DNA of 23,377 bases from JABMRP01 sp964444795 (GTDB lineage: Bacteria > Planctomycetota > Planctomycetia > Pirellulales > Thermoguttaceae), in assembly GCA_964444795.1 (NCBI GenBank), contig CAYUIQ010000144.1, positions 1 through 23,377 on the forward strand. The letters are read 5' to 3'. The translations under genes and the position numbers were made by a program. Positions 15,165-23,377 of this stretch are shown piece by piece (the stretch's first letter is position 1; every line of letters starts with the position of its first letter). The notes under the pieces were generated by a model. The model was not told where the DNA came from. It saw nothing but the letters and a program-made list of their open reading frames with translations, and ran no database searches.

Positions 15165-17348
15165 TCATTGATACGCTCCCCCCGTCGACCACCACTGCCA
15201 CGCGACACCCAGCCCCGAGGCGGCCCAGAAGTACAAAGAAAAGGCGACGGCGGCCCAGAGGATTTCGGCGATGGGGTGTGTGCGTTGGGCCTGCTTTCGC
15301 GCGGCGGGCAGGGCCAGCAGTTCGGCGGGGAGAAGACCGGCCAGGTAGATCCATTGCAGGTCCATGCCCAGGTGCTTGCACAGCAGGTAGTAGCCCACGC
15401 AGGTCGTGTGGAGTGCCAACACCATCGCCGAGCCGGCCCACGGGGCGGAAGGCTCCAGATCGACGCGGCCGCCACCGGTAGCGGCCGCGAGCTTCCGGTC
15501 GCGCATGATCGCGGCAAGCGTGGCCTGATGAACGGCGAACACCGCCAGCGGCCAGGTGAAGACAAACGTGTCCGAAAAGCCGTTACCCAGGGGTGTCGCC
15601 ACCAACGCCAGAAGTAGCGTGGCCGACCAGAACAATCGTCGCGAAACGGGCACCGCCAGTTCGCGACGGGACCACCTTAGCGTGACGGCTCCCAAGAGGG
15701 CCGCCAGCGCGGCGGCCGCCATGCTCGCCATGCTAGCCAAGTACCAGGTGACCAACTCCTCGCGGGACGGCGCCGCGGCCGGGTATTCGCGCTCGCCGCC
15801 CAGCAGGAAATGCAGATTCCAGGGACTCGCCTTTTCGATCTGGCTGGTGCGTACCGCGCGGGCCCGTTGCTGCTCACCCAGCTTCGCTTCATCGCCCAGA
15901 TAAACGCAGGCGATCCGTGTGGGCGAACGCAAGTAGACGAAACCGCTACCCAGCGTCGGCGTAATCCAGCATCGCTCGTCCCCAAAGACGCTCGCTCGCG
16001 CCAATTCATCGTACTTCTCGGGCGTTGCCCGCAGCAGGATCAGTTCACCCGAATCGTTGAGCAGGATCAGTTTTCCATCGGCGGCGATCACGCTCGAATG
16101 GCCCGGCGCTTTGATCGAATCGTCCGGCGTTTCGGTCGCATGGTCTGCCGTTTCGGTCGAACGGTCGGGCTCCTCGATCGTCCAGCGAATCTCGCCGGTG
16201 CGAAAGTCCATACAAGTGAACTTGCCGTGCGAGGGCCGTTGGATGCGCGCTTGGGGGTCGCGCAGGTCGAAGCCATACACGCAGCCGTCGACCAGCACGC
16301 TGGAGGCCACGTCGTGCGACATGCGGCGGTAGCGGCGCCACTGAAACTCGGCCGCGTGGCCCGACTCGGTCTTATCGAGACGATAGAGGGCGGAACCTTT
16401 GTGAAAGGCAAGCATGACCATCAAGTAGGGTTCTTCGTACAGCGGCGCCGCGGCGTGGGGATTGTAGTCCGGCGCGATCCGTGTTTCCCAAAGGATCCGA
16501 CCGTCGGCCGGAGCAATCCCGTACATGGCGTTTCGCTGAAAGACGACGAACTGCCGCTCTCCGTCGAAGGTAATGGGCATCGGCGAGCAATAGCTGGCCG
16601 GTTCGTCGCCCGATTTCCAGAGTAGCGAGCCGTCGTCGGCATCCAGGGCGACCACGCTGGCATCCTTGCCGCCCACCGAAACAATCACGCGGCCGTCTTC
16701 GACCCAAGGCGAGCTGGCATAGCCGAAGCGGATTTCGCGATCGCTGAAGTCCTCTAGCACGTTCCGATTCCAAACGATCGCTCCGTTTTCGGCGTCGAGG
16801 CACCCCACGGTGCCCTCGGGACCGGCGAAGTAGACCCGGCCGGCGTACCACGTGGGCGTGGATCGAGGACCCGGGTATTGCTCCAGGGCGTTGTACGGCG
16901 GGGCGTAATGCGTACGCCATCGCTGCTCGCCGGTTTCCGCCTCCAGGCAAGCCACGTACTGGCCGTAAAGGTCCTGGACCTGTGTGTAGACCCGGTCTTC
17001 CACGGCGATCAGAGCGGAATACCCCGTGCCAAACTCCCGTGTCCACAACACGGGCGGACCCTCGGCGGGCCAGTGATCGACCAGCGGGATCTCGGCGCCG
17101 CCGTGACCATCACAAGCGAAACCTCGCAGGTGGGGCCAGTCGGCGCTGGTCGCCGGCGCGGTTTGTCGCGGCGCACCAGATTCGGAGCCCCCGTCGCCGG
17201 CTACGCGCGAGTCTAATCGGGGTTGCGCGTACCGCATCAGCACGATCGCCGCTACCGTGGCGAGACTTCCGTAAACCACGATCCTCGTGGCCACCGCAAG
17301 GAGTCGCGCGGCGAGTTGATTGGGGCGTTTGTCGCACTCTGGATTCAT
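15165..17348 (-). CDS. PQQ-like beta-propeller protein with C-terminal membrane domain
   Basis: A 727-aa membrane protein. One N-terminal anchor (about 17-40) is followed by a propeller at about 70-500 made of PQQ/pyrrolo-quinoline-like blades (for example ACLEAETGEQRWRTHY, CLDAENGAIVWNRN, VALDADDGSLLWKSGD, GIAPADGRILWETR), of the type seen in BamB and PQQ dehydrogenases. No dehydrogenase catalytic residues were identified, so scaffold or binding is more likely than redox catalysis. A run of seven-residue repeats (391-418) interrupts one blade. The C-terminal 200 residues hold about five hydrophobic segments (near 537-560, 575-592, 597-620, 650-670, 690-712), so the topology is unusual. It lies downstream of the sulfatase, separated by a large inverted repeat. 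The upstream ribosome site is weak (CAAGG). Confidence 0.82.
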   Translation of the reverse strand: MNPECDKRPNQLAARLLAVATRIVVYGSLATVAAIVLMRYAQPRLDSRVAGDGGSESGAPRQTAPATSADWPHLRGFACDGHGGAEIPLVDHWPAEGPPVLWTREFGTGYSALIAVEDRVYTQVQDLYGQYVACLEAETGEQRWRTHYAPPYNALEQYPGPRSTPTWYAGRVYFAGPEGTVGCLDAENGAIVWNRNVLEDFSDREIRFGYASSPWVEDGRVIVSVGGKDASVVALDADDGSLLWKSGDEPASYCSPMPITFDGERQFVVFQRNAMYGIAPADGRILWETRIAPDYNPHAAAPLYEEPYLMVMLAFHKGSALYRLDKTESGHAAEFQWRRYRRMSHDVASSVLVDGCVYGFDLRDPQARIQRPSHGKFTCMDFRTGEIRWTIEEPDRSTETADHATETPDDSIKAPGHSSVIAADGKLILLNDSGELILLRATPEKYDELARASVFGDERCWITPTLGSGFVYLRSPTRIACVYLGDEAKLGEQQRARAVRTSQIEKASPWNLHFLLGGEREYPAAAPSREELVTWYLASMASMAAAALAALLGAVTLRWSRRELAVPVSRRLFWSATLLLALVATPLGNGFSDTFVFTWPLAVFAVHQATLAAIMRDRKLAAATGGGRVDLEPSAPWAGSAMVLALHTTCVGYYLLCKHLGMDLQWIYLAGLLPAELLALPAARKQAQRTHPIAEILWAAVAFSLYFWAASGLGVAWQWWSTGGAYQ
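16095..16178 (-). repeat. Four in-frame 21-nt tandem repeats inside the propeller gene
   Basis: Four units at 16095-16115, 16116-16136, 16137-16157 and 16158-16178 start CGAATGG, CGAATCG, CGCATGG and CGAACGG and share a CGTTTCGGT-like end. On the minus strand they encode IEEPDRS, TETADHA, TETPDDS and IKAPGHS at residues 391-418, an acidic loop in the propeller. Confidence 0.75.
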
Positions 17349-17371
17349 GTGTACCTTGCGGTCTCGGATGA

Positions 17372-17617
17372 GTTGGGTGCCACTGGCGTCTCGCCAGTGC
17401 TATTCTTGCCCGTAGCTTGCTCTTGGAAGTGACCAAGAAACACACCGCGAGTTGATCGCCTTGGAGCGACGCCGTACGCTACGACTCCCCGCGAGGCGGG
17501 TCCACCCCCTGCTTGAGTTCCGGCCGTGATGTCGATTGCCGAGGGAGGTTGTTTTGGTTGGGGAGGGTGCAAGCTACGAGCCCAGAAGGCACTGGCGAGA
17601 CGCCAGTGGCACCCAAC
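17372..17617. repeat. Large perfect inverted repeat between sulfatase and propeller genes
   Basis: 17372-17400 and 17589-17617 are perfect 29-nt reverse complements 188 nt apart. Each arm also contains an 8-bp hairpin (CACTGGCG-TCT-CGCCAGTG). A second inner pair is 17411-17420 with 17569-17578 (10 nt). The right arm ends 7 nt from the sulfatase stop at 17625. Nothing protein-coding is convincing in 17349-17624, and the arms are the only strong signal. I recall this GTTGGGTGCCACTGGCG motif from other planctomycetes. Confidence 0.8.
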
Positions 17618-17624
17618 CCCTTTT

Positions 17625-19241
<1,617 letters not shown>

Positions 19242-19304
19242 GGTTCTCTCGCCGAGGTCGGTTTTCGTTCGATCGGCCACGTTTCGCGGCAGAACTTGCC
19301 CTCC

Positions 19305-19333
19305 AGTGTGGCATGGCATGGCGAGACTGTCAA
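19305..19333 (-). promoter_or_regulatory. Candidate promoter for the sulfatase
   Basis: On the minus strand, TTGACA (19328-19333, 6/6), a 17-nt spacer, CACACT (19305-19310, only 3/6). The leader would be about 57 nt. The -10 is weak. Confidence 0.3.
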
Positions 19334-19399
19334 GAAAACGGCCCGGGGGAGCCACAGCTTGGAAACATCGTGGGAAAGGTATAGACTGAGTACTCGCAT

Positions 19400-19467
19400 T
19401 CCTCCTGTTCAAAAACGAAGATTGGAACAGGAGGGAGCAGTGGAAGCAGAGAAGTGATTTGTTTTGA
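19400..19467 (+). repeat. Left 68-bp direct repeat of the GxxExxY cassette
   Basis: 57 of 68 bases match 19914-19981, without gaps. It contains the inverted pair 19401-19410/19425-19434 (CCTCCTGTTC/GAACAGGAGG) followed by a purine-rich GAGCAG-GGAAGCAGAG stretch and ATTTGTTTTGA. It ends 22 nt before the start of the GxxExxY gene. Confidence 0.85.
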
Positions 19468-19489
19468 ACCCAGCAGGGCAGGGAGCTAC

Positions 19490-19897
19490 ATGCATCGTCT
19501 TTACAAACAGGCGAACAGTATGACACGCGATGTCATCGGGGCGGCGATTGAGGTTCATAAAGACAAAGGGCCGGGATTGCTCGAATCGGTGTATGAATGG
19601 TGTTTCGGCAAGGAGTTGGAACTGCGAGGGTGCGACGTGCAGGCCCAGAAGTCAGTGATCATTCGTTACAGAAGTTTCGAGCGTGAGGATCCACTGAAGT
19701 TCGATCTCCTCGTGAATTCCTGCCTCTTGGTTGAAGTCAAAGCCGTCGAGACCATGCACCCGATCCACAAGGCCCAAGTACTGAGCTGCATGAGACTGCT
19801 GGATATTCCGCTGGGCTTATTGATTAACTTCAATGTAGAAAGACTAACCGAAGGCGTGTCCCGATTGATTCTCCCCGGTGCAGATTCGGCGAACTGA
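19490..19897 (+). CDS. GxxExxY protein (PDDEXK_3 nuclease-like)
   Basis: A 135-aa protein. The signature G29-LL-E32-SV-Y35 gives the family name GxxExxY (PDDEXK_3). The nuclease-like centre is Asp72 in KFDLLV and Glu82-x-Lys84 in LVEVKAVE, so the D/ExK core is intact. MHPIHKAQVLSCMRL and GLLINFNVERLTEGVSRLIL complete the usual pattern. The ATG at 19490 follows GGGAG at 19481-19485. An open frame begins at 19454 inside the left repeat, but the first 12 residues would not fit the family. Length is normal (about 125-135 aa). Function in the cell is unsettled: a nuclease is predicted from the fold. It is framed by two 68-bp direct repeats and has no partner gene, so it may be a small mobile unit. 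Confidence 0.9.
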   Translation: MHRLYKQANSMTRDVIGAAIEVHKDKGPGLLESVYEWCFGKELELRGCDVQAQKSVIIRYRSFEREDPLKFDLLVNSCLLVEVKAVETMHPIHKAQVLSCMRLLDIPLGLLINFNVERLTEGVSRLILPGADSAN

Positions 19898-19913
19898 CAT
19901 AACCTTCTCTGCT

Positions 19914-19981
19914 TCCTCCTGTTCAAAAAAGGAAACTTGAACAGGAGTGAGCAGAGGAAACAGAGGATAGATTTGTTTTGA
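19914..19981 (+). repeat. Right 68-bp direct repeat of the GxxExxY cassette
   Basis: 84% identical to 19400-19467 and of equal length. It belongs to a longer inverted repeat: 19907-19926 pairs with 19937-19956 over 18 of 20 nt, with a 10-nt loop, starting 10 nt after the GxxExxY stop. This could also end transcription or protect the mRNA. It ends 56 nt before the start of the di-haem protein gene. Confidence 0.85.
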
Positions 19982-20037
19982 TTGAGGACGGTGGTCATCT
20001 GGTACTAGCGAGACGCTCCTGTTCGGAAAGGCGCCCC

Positions 20038-23000
20038 ATGTTCCATCGCATGCTGTTGATCGTGCTTCTTGCATGGTCTCTCCCCACCGCCACGTTCGGC
20101 GCGGAACCGGCCGATGCGCATCGCTTCGAGTCGCTACGGTTGGCAATCGTCGACCTAACAGAAACCTTCGGCGGGCAGTACCCTCGCGGCCGGCAGTACT
20201 TGGCCGAACTCGATGCGCTGGAAGCGGCTGGCGATTTGGCGGATCCCGCGGCAAAGGAAAAATTCTGGCGGCTCCGACGCGAAGCGCTGATGGACAACCC
20301 GCTGCTGGATTTCGATGAACTGCTACTTCTCCGGCGCAAGCGGGGGCAACTCGGCCTGCCGGTCAACCACAAGTGCAACGCGGGCATTCCGCAAACCGGT
20401 TACGACAACGACATCGCCGTCCTCTCGCCCCTGGGGCACCACGGCACGCTGCGCACGCTCTTTCGGCCCGAGGGGGGACGGTTCGTCGGCGAGATCGATC
20501 TGCACTTCGACGCCGATCGGCTGCTTTTTACGATGCCCACGGATCGAAACTGGCAAATCCACGAACTCAAGACCGACGGCAGCGGCTTGCGCCCGGTAAG
20601 CCGAGACGATCACGCCGACGTCGACAACTTCGACGCCTGTTATCTGCCCGACGGGGGCATCGTTTACGCCTCGACCGCCTCGTACACGGCGGTGCCCTGT
20701 TGGCACGGCAAGGAACGCGCCTGCACGCTGTATCGGATGAACGCCGACGGCGGCGGTGTGCGGCAGTTGTGTTTCGACCAGGATCTCGATCTGCATCCTT
20801 CGGTATTGCCCGACGGACAGGTGATCTTCAGCCGCTGGGACTACACGGGCATCATGCACATGTACTTGCGGCCGCTGATGGTGATGAATCCCGACGGCAC
20901 GGGTCAACGGGCCGCCTACGGAAGCAACTCCTACTGGCCCAACGCGCTCTACTACCCGCGAGGCATCCCGGGCGCGCCGGGCAAGATCGTGGCGGTCGTA
21001 GCCGGCTATCACGGAGTACCCCGGATGGGCGAACTGGCCCTGTTGGACCTGACCCGGGGCTGGCACGAGGCCGACGGCGTCGTGCAGCGGATCCCCGGCC
21101 GGGGCAAACCGGTCGAGACAGTCATCCGAGACAACTTGGTCGACAAGTCTTGGCCGAAGTTTCTCCATCCCTTCCCGTTGAGCGAGAGGCACTTTCTCGT
21201 GGCGGCGCAGATGAACGCAAAGTCATCGTGGGGAATCTACCTTGTCGACGTCTTCGACAACATCGTCGGTGTTTGCGTGCGGCCGCAATTCGATCTGTTC
21301 GAGCCGATCCCACTGAGGAAAACGGCCCGGCCGCCGATCGTTCCCGACCGAACCGACCCGGACCGCGACGACGCGGTGGTCTATCTGCACGACGTTTACG
21401 CGGGCCCCGGCTTGGCGGGCGTTCCTCGCGGCGTGGTGCGCCGGCTGCGCGTGGTGGCCTATCACTTTGGCTATCCGGGGCTGGCCGGACCGGATAAGAT
21501 CGGCAGCGGCGGGCCGTGGGAAGTGATGCGCATCCTGGGGACCGTGCCGGTCGACGACGACGGTTCGGCCGCCTTTCGCGTGCCGGCCAATACGCCCCTG
21601 TGCGTGCAGCCGCTCGACGAGCAGGGCAAGGCCGTGCAGTTGATGCGGAGTTGGTTTACCGCCATGCCGGGCGAGGTCGTGTCGTGTGTCGGGTGCCACG
21701 AAAAGCCCCGCGACACGCCGCTGGTCCGTTACGAAAGCGCGGCAACCCGGCAGCCGGTCAATATCGAACCCTGGCATGGACCGGCGCGCGGTTTCGATTT
21801 CGAGCGCGAGGTGCAGCCGGTACTCGATCGGTACTGTGTCGGCTGCCACGACGGAAAGCCCCACGACGACGGTCCCGCCATTGCCGACCTGCGACCCGAA
21901 CGACTGGTTGACGGCTACCGCGGCCGGCAGTTGACCAAGTTGGGTTCGCAGCGCTTGCACCCCGCGGTGCGCGAGGCGTTTGGTGGCACCTCGATCCGCT
22001 ACACGCCCGCCTACGAGGCATTGCTGCCCTACATTCGCCGGGTGAACGTGGAAGATCACGTCGGTCTGCACGTGGCCGGCGAGTATCATGCCGACACCAG
22101 CGAACTGGTCCAACTGCTGGCCAAGGGGCATTACGGAGTGCGACTGGATACGGAAGCCTGGGACCGGCTGGTTACGTGGATCGATCTCAACGGTCCGTGC
22201 CACGGCTCATGGCGCGACGTGTGCGAGGTTCCCGAGGGAGCCGCCGGCCGAAGACGCGAGCTGGCCCGATTGTACGGCGGCGCGATCGACGATCCCGAGC
22301 GGATCGCCCGAATCGAGCGATTGCCGGTCGAGCCGATCGTACCGGAGCCACCGCCTGAAACGACAGCGCAACCGCCCGAGGTGGACGGATGGCCCCTGAC
22401 GGCTGAAGAAGCGCGACGTCGGCAAACGACTTCCGGCCCGTGGGAGCGAACGGTTGACCTGGGCGCCGGTGTGGCGATGCGTTTGGTGCGGATCCCGGCC
22501 GGCCGGTTCGTCATGGGTTCGATCGACGGCGCGGCCGATGAGCGTCCACCCGCCGCCGTATCGATCCCGCGCGATTTCTGGATCGGTACGTGCGAGGTGA
22601 CCAACGAGCAGTACGCCCGATTCGATCCGGCGCACGACTCGGGCTATTTTACCAAGCGATTTCAAGGGCCCGACGGCCCGGGACTCGAACTGGGCGAAGC
22701 CGATCAGCCGGTGGTTCGCGTTTCCTGGAAGCAGGCCACGGCCTTCTGTCGCCATTTGAGCGAAACGACGGGTGTCGACTTCGCGCTGCCCACCGAAGCA
22801 CAGTGGGAATACGCCAGTCGCGCGGGGACGGCGAGCCCGCTGCATTTCGGCGCCGTGGAGGCCGATTATTCGACTTGGGCCAACGTGGCCGACAAGTCGC
22901 TGAGCGTGAGTCCACGACCCACCGGTGGGCTGGAGTCGAACATCATGGCCCATTTCGGCCGGGGGATCCTTGCCTCGGCCGTCGGTGGCGGGAATATCCC

Positions 23001-23316
23001 CTGCGACGCCCGCTTCGACGACGGCCAGATTGCCACCTCGACGGTTGCCCGTTATCGGCCCAATACGTGGGGACTCTACGACATGCACGGCAACGTGGCC
23101 GAATGGACCCGGTCTGTCTATCGGCCCTATCCTTACGATCCGACCGACGGGCGTAACGACCTCTCGGCCGAGGGCGAACGGGTCGTTCGCGGCGGTTCCT
23201 GGGTCGACCGGCCCACGCGTTGCCGTTCGGCTTTCCGGCTCAGTTACCCGGTGTGGCAACGGGTCCACAACGTGGGCTTCCGCGTGGTTTGCGAAGCGAT
23301 GCCGGGGGCCCGATGA
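20038..23316 (+). CDS. Large exported di-haem propeller protein with C-terminal SUMF1 domain (HzsA-like)
   Basis: A 1092-aa protein. The ATG at 20038 follows GGAAAGG and opens a signal peptide (cut after TFGA near residue 21); the frame extends to 19978, inside the repeat. Residues about 105-430 look like a TolB-type propeller (MNADGGGVRQLCFDQDLDLH, LPDGQVIFSRWDYTG). About 435-640 resemble the hydrazine synthase alpha middle region and carry two CxxCH c-type haem motifs, CVGCH at 550-554 and CVGCH at 600-604. A linker (about 690-790) leads to a SUMF1 domain (about 800-1090) with EVTNEQYARF, EAQWEYASRAGTA, NVAEW (1019) and RGGSW. The two cysteines of true FGE are not seen after RGGSW, so sulfatase activation is unlikely. 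Non-anammox planctomycetes have such relatives with unknown function; hydrazine synthesis should not be assumed. The role may be redox or binding in the periplasm. Confidence 0.85.
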   Translation: MFHRMLLIVLLAWSLPTATFGAEPADAHRFESLRLAIVDLTETFGGQYPRGRQYLAELDALEAAGDLADPAAKEKFWRLRREALMDNPLLDFDELLLLRRKRGQLGLPVNHKCNAGIPQTGYDNDIAVLSPLGHHGTLRTLFRPEGGRFVGEIDLHFDADRLLFTMPTDRNWQIHELKTDGSGLRPVSRDDHADVDNFDACYLPDGGIVYASTASYTAVPCWHGKERACTLYRMNADGGGVRQLCFDQDLDLHPSVLPDGQVIFSRWDYTGIMHMYLRPLMVMNPDGTGQRAAYGSNSYWPNALYYPRGIPGAPGKIVAVVAGYHGVPRMGELALLDLTRGWHEADGVVQRIPGRGKPVETVIRDNLVDKSWPKFLHPFPLSERHFLVAAQMNAKSSWGIYLVDVFDNIVGVCVRPQFDLFEPIPLRKTARPPIVPDRTDPDRDDAVVYLHDVYAGPGLAGVPRGVVRRLRVVAYHFGYPGLAGPDKIGSGGPWEVMRILGTVPVDDDGSAAFRVPANTPLCVQPLDEQGKAVQLMRSWFTAMPGEVVSCVGCHEKPRDTPLVRYESAATRQPVNIEPWHGPARGFDFEREVQPVLDRYCVGCHDGKPHDDGPAIADLRPERLVDGYRGRQLTKLGSQRLHPAVREAFGGTSIRYTPAYEALLPYIRRVNVEDHVGLHVAGEYHADTSELVQLLAKGHYGVRLDTEAWDRLVTWIDLNGPCHGSWRDVCEVPEGAAGRRRELARLYGGAIDDPERIARIERLPVEPIVPEPPPETTAQPPEVDGWPLTAEEARRRQTTSGPWERTVDLGAGVAMRLVRIPAGRFVMGSIDGAADERPPAAVSIPRDFWIGTCEVTNEQYARFDPAHDSGYFTKRFQGPDGPGLELGEADQPVVRVSWKQATAFCRHLSETTGVDFALPTEAQWEYASRAGTASPLHFGAVEADYSTWANVADKSLSVSPRPTGGLESNIMAHFGRGILASAVGGGNIPCDARFDDGQIATSTVARYRPNTWGLYDMHGNVAEWTRSVYRPYPYDPTDGRNDLSAEGERVVRGGSWVDRPTRCRSAFRLSYPVWQRVHNVGFRVVCEAMPGAR

Positions 23317-23326
23317 GCCGAAAAAC

Positions 23327-23356
23327 TTGACAAACGTGCTGCCGGGGGGTGAGAAT
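23327..23356 (+). promoter_or_regulatory. Candidate promoter reading out of the window
   Basis: TTGACA (23327-23332, 6/6), an 18-nt spacer, GAGAAT (23351-23356, 4/6), 10 nt after the stop of the di-haem gene. It would serve a gene beyond 23377. Confidence 0.4.
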
Positions 23357-23377
23357 AGACGAGCGTAAGTCACCGGT

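Larger units (their letters stand above)
19400..19981 (+). other. Candidate mobile cassette: direct repeat - GxxExxY - direct repeat
   Basis: 582 bp bounded by two ungapped 68-bp direct repeats, each with an internal palindrome, holding a single nuclease-like gene of 408 bp. It has no transposase, so it would move through its own nuclease, recombination between repeats, or a helper acting in trans. Inference only. Confidence 0.45.

Noticed and set aside
19454..19489. Upstream start of the GxxExxY gene inside the left repeat
   Set aside because: The family begins at the MHRLYKQAN-like sequence, and GGGAG stands at the right distance from 19490.
19400..19998. Similar short minus-strand peptides encoded by both cassette repeats (sharing LCF-CSLLF and FLNRR)
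   Set aside because: The two copies are equally long, so a shared frame is expected. The 11 base differences cause at least six amino-acid changes, with no sign of selection for protein.
21223..22203. Minus-strand open frames of 289, 326 and 388 aa opposite the di-haem gene
   Set aside because: The plus-strand frame holds two CxxCH motifs and a SUMF1 domain, whereas these have no recognisable pattern.
20038..23316. Reading the large protein as a true hydrazine synthase subunit (anammox)
   Set aside because: No beta or gamma subunit or other anammox gene is near, and the C-terminal SUMF1 domain is not part of hydrazine synthase. Only a family resemblance is claimed.

Overview
The window looks like chromosomal DNA of a planctomycete, probably near Pirellulales. 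The sequence signs are high GC, many proteins with Sec signal peptides, a type I sulfatase, a DUF6263 protein, a large di-haem propeller protein of the hydrazine-synthase-alpha-like kind, lipid A genes (lpxD, lpxI), and several kinds of palindromic intergenic repeat that I recall as typical of that group. The taxonomic call rests on gene content and memory, not on a marker gene. I found no rRNA, tRNA, CRISPR array, integrase or classical IS element.

Layout: (1) 1-3534, plus strand: a secreted protein with a CBM9-like domain, then a secreted FIST-domain protein whose stop overlaps the start of a PfkB sugar kinase. (2) 3535-3769: a cluster of palindromes. (3) 3770-7199, minus strand: lpxD, a 250-bp nested inverted repeat, lpxI (TTG start), and a lipoprotein alpha/beta hydrolase. 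(4) 7200-7437: a compact divergent promoter region. (5) 7438-8856, plus strand: a receiver-like protein that seems to have lost every phosphorylation residue, followed 3 nt later by a MazG-like nucleotide pyrophosphohydrolase whose stop codon lies inside a terminator hairpin. (6) 8995-15128, plus strand: an acidic coiled-coil membrane protein, then a tight run of four exported proteins (DUF6263, GH43-like, DUF4091, M23 peptidase with PKD domains). (7) 15165-19241, minus strand: a PQQ-type propeller protein with a C-terminal membrane domain and a sulfatase, separated by a large perfect inverted repeat. (8) 19400-19981: a GxxExxY (PDDEXK_3) nuclease-like gene framed by two 68-bp direct repeats, each containing a palindrome. 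(9) 20038-23316, plus strand: a large exported protein with a propeller, two CxxCH haem motifs and a SUMF1 domain.

Much of the window encodes envelope and secreted polysaccharide functions: lipid A synthesis, glycan binding and hydrolysis, desulfation, and cell-wall peptidase. The best candidate for an undescribed system is the 582-bp repeat-framed GxxExxY cassette. The next best are the degenerate receiver/MazG operon and the di-haem/SUMF1 fusion. Promoters were picked by eye as TTGNNN-N17/18-TANNNT-like pairs and are tentative.
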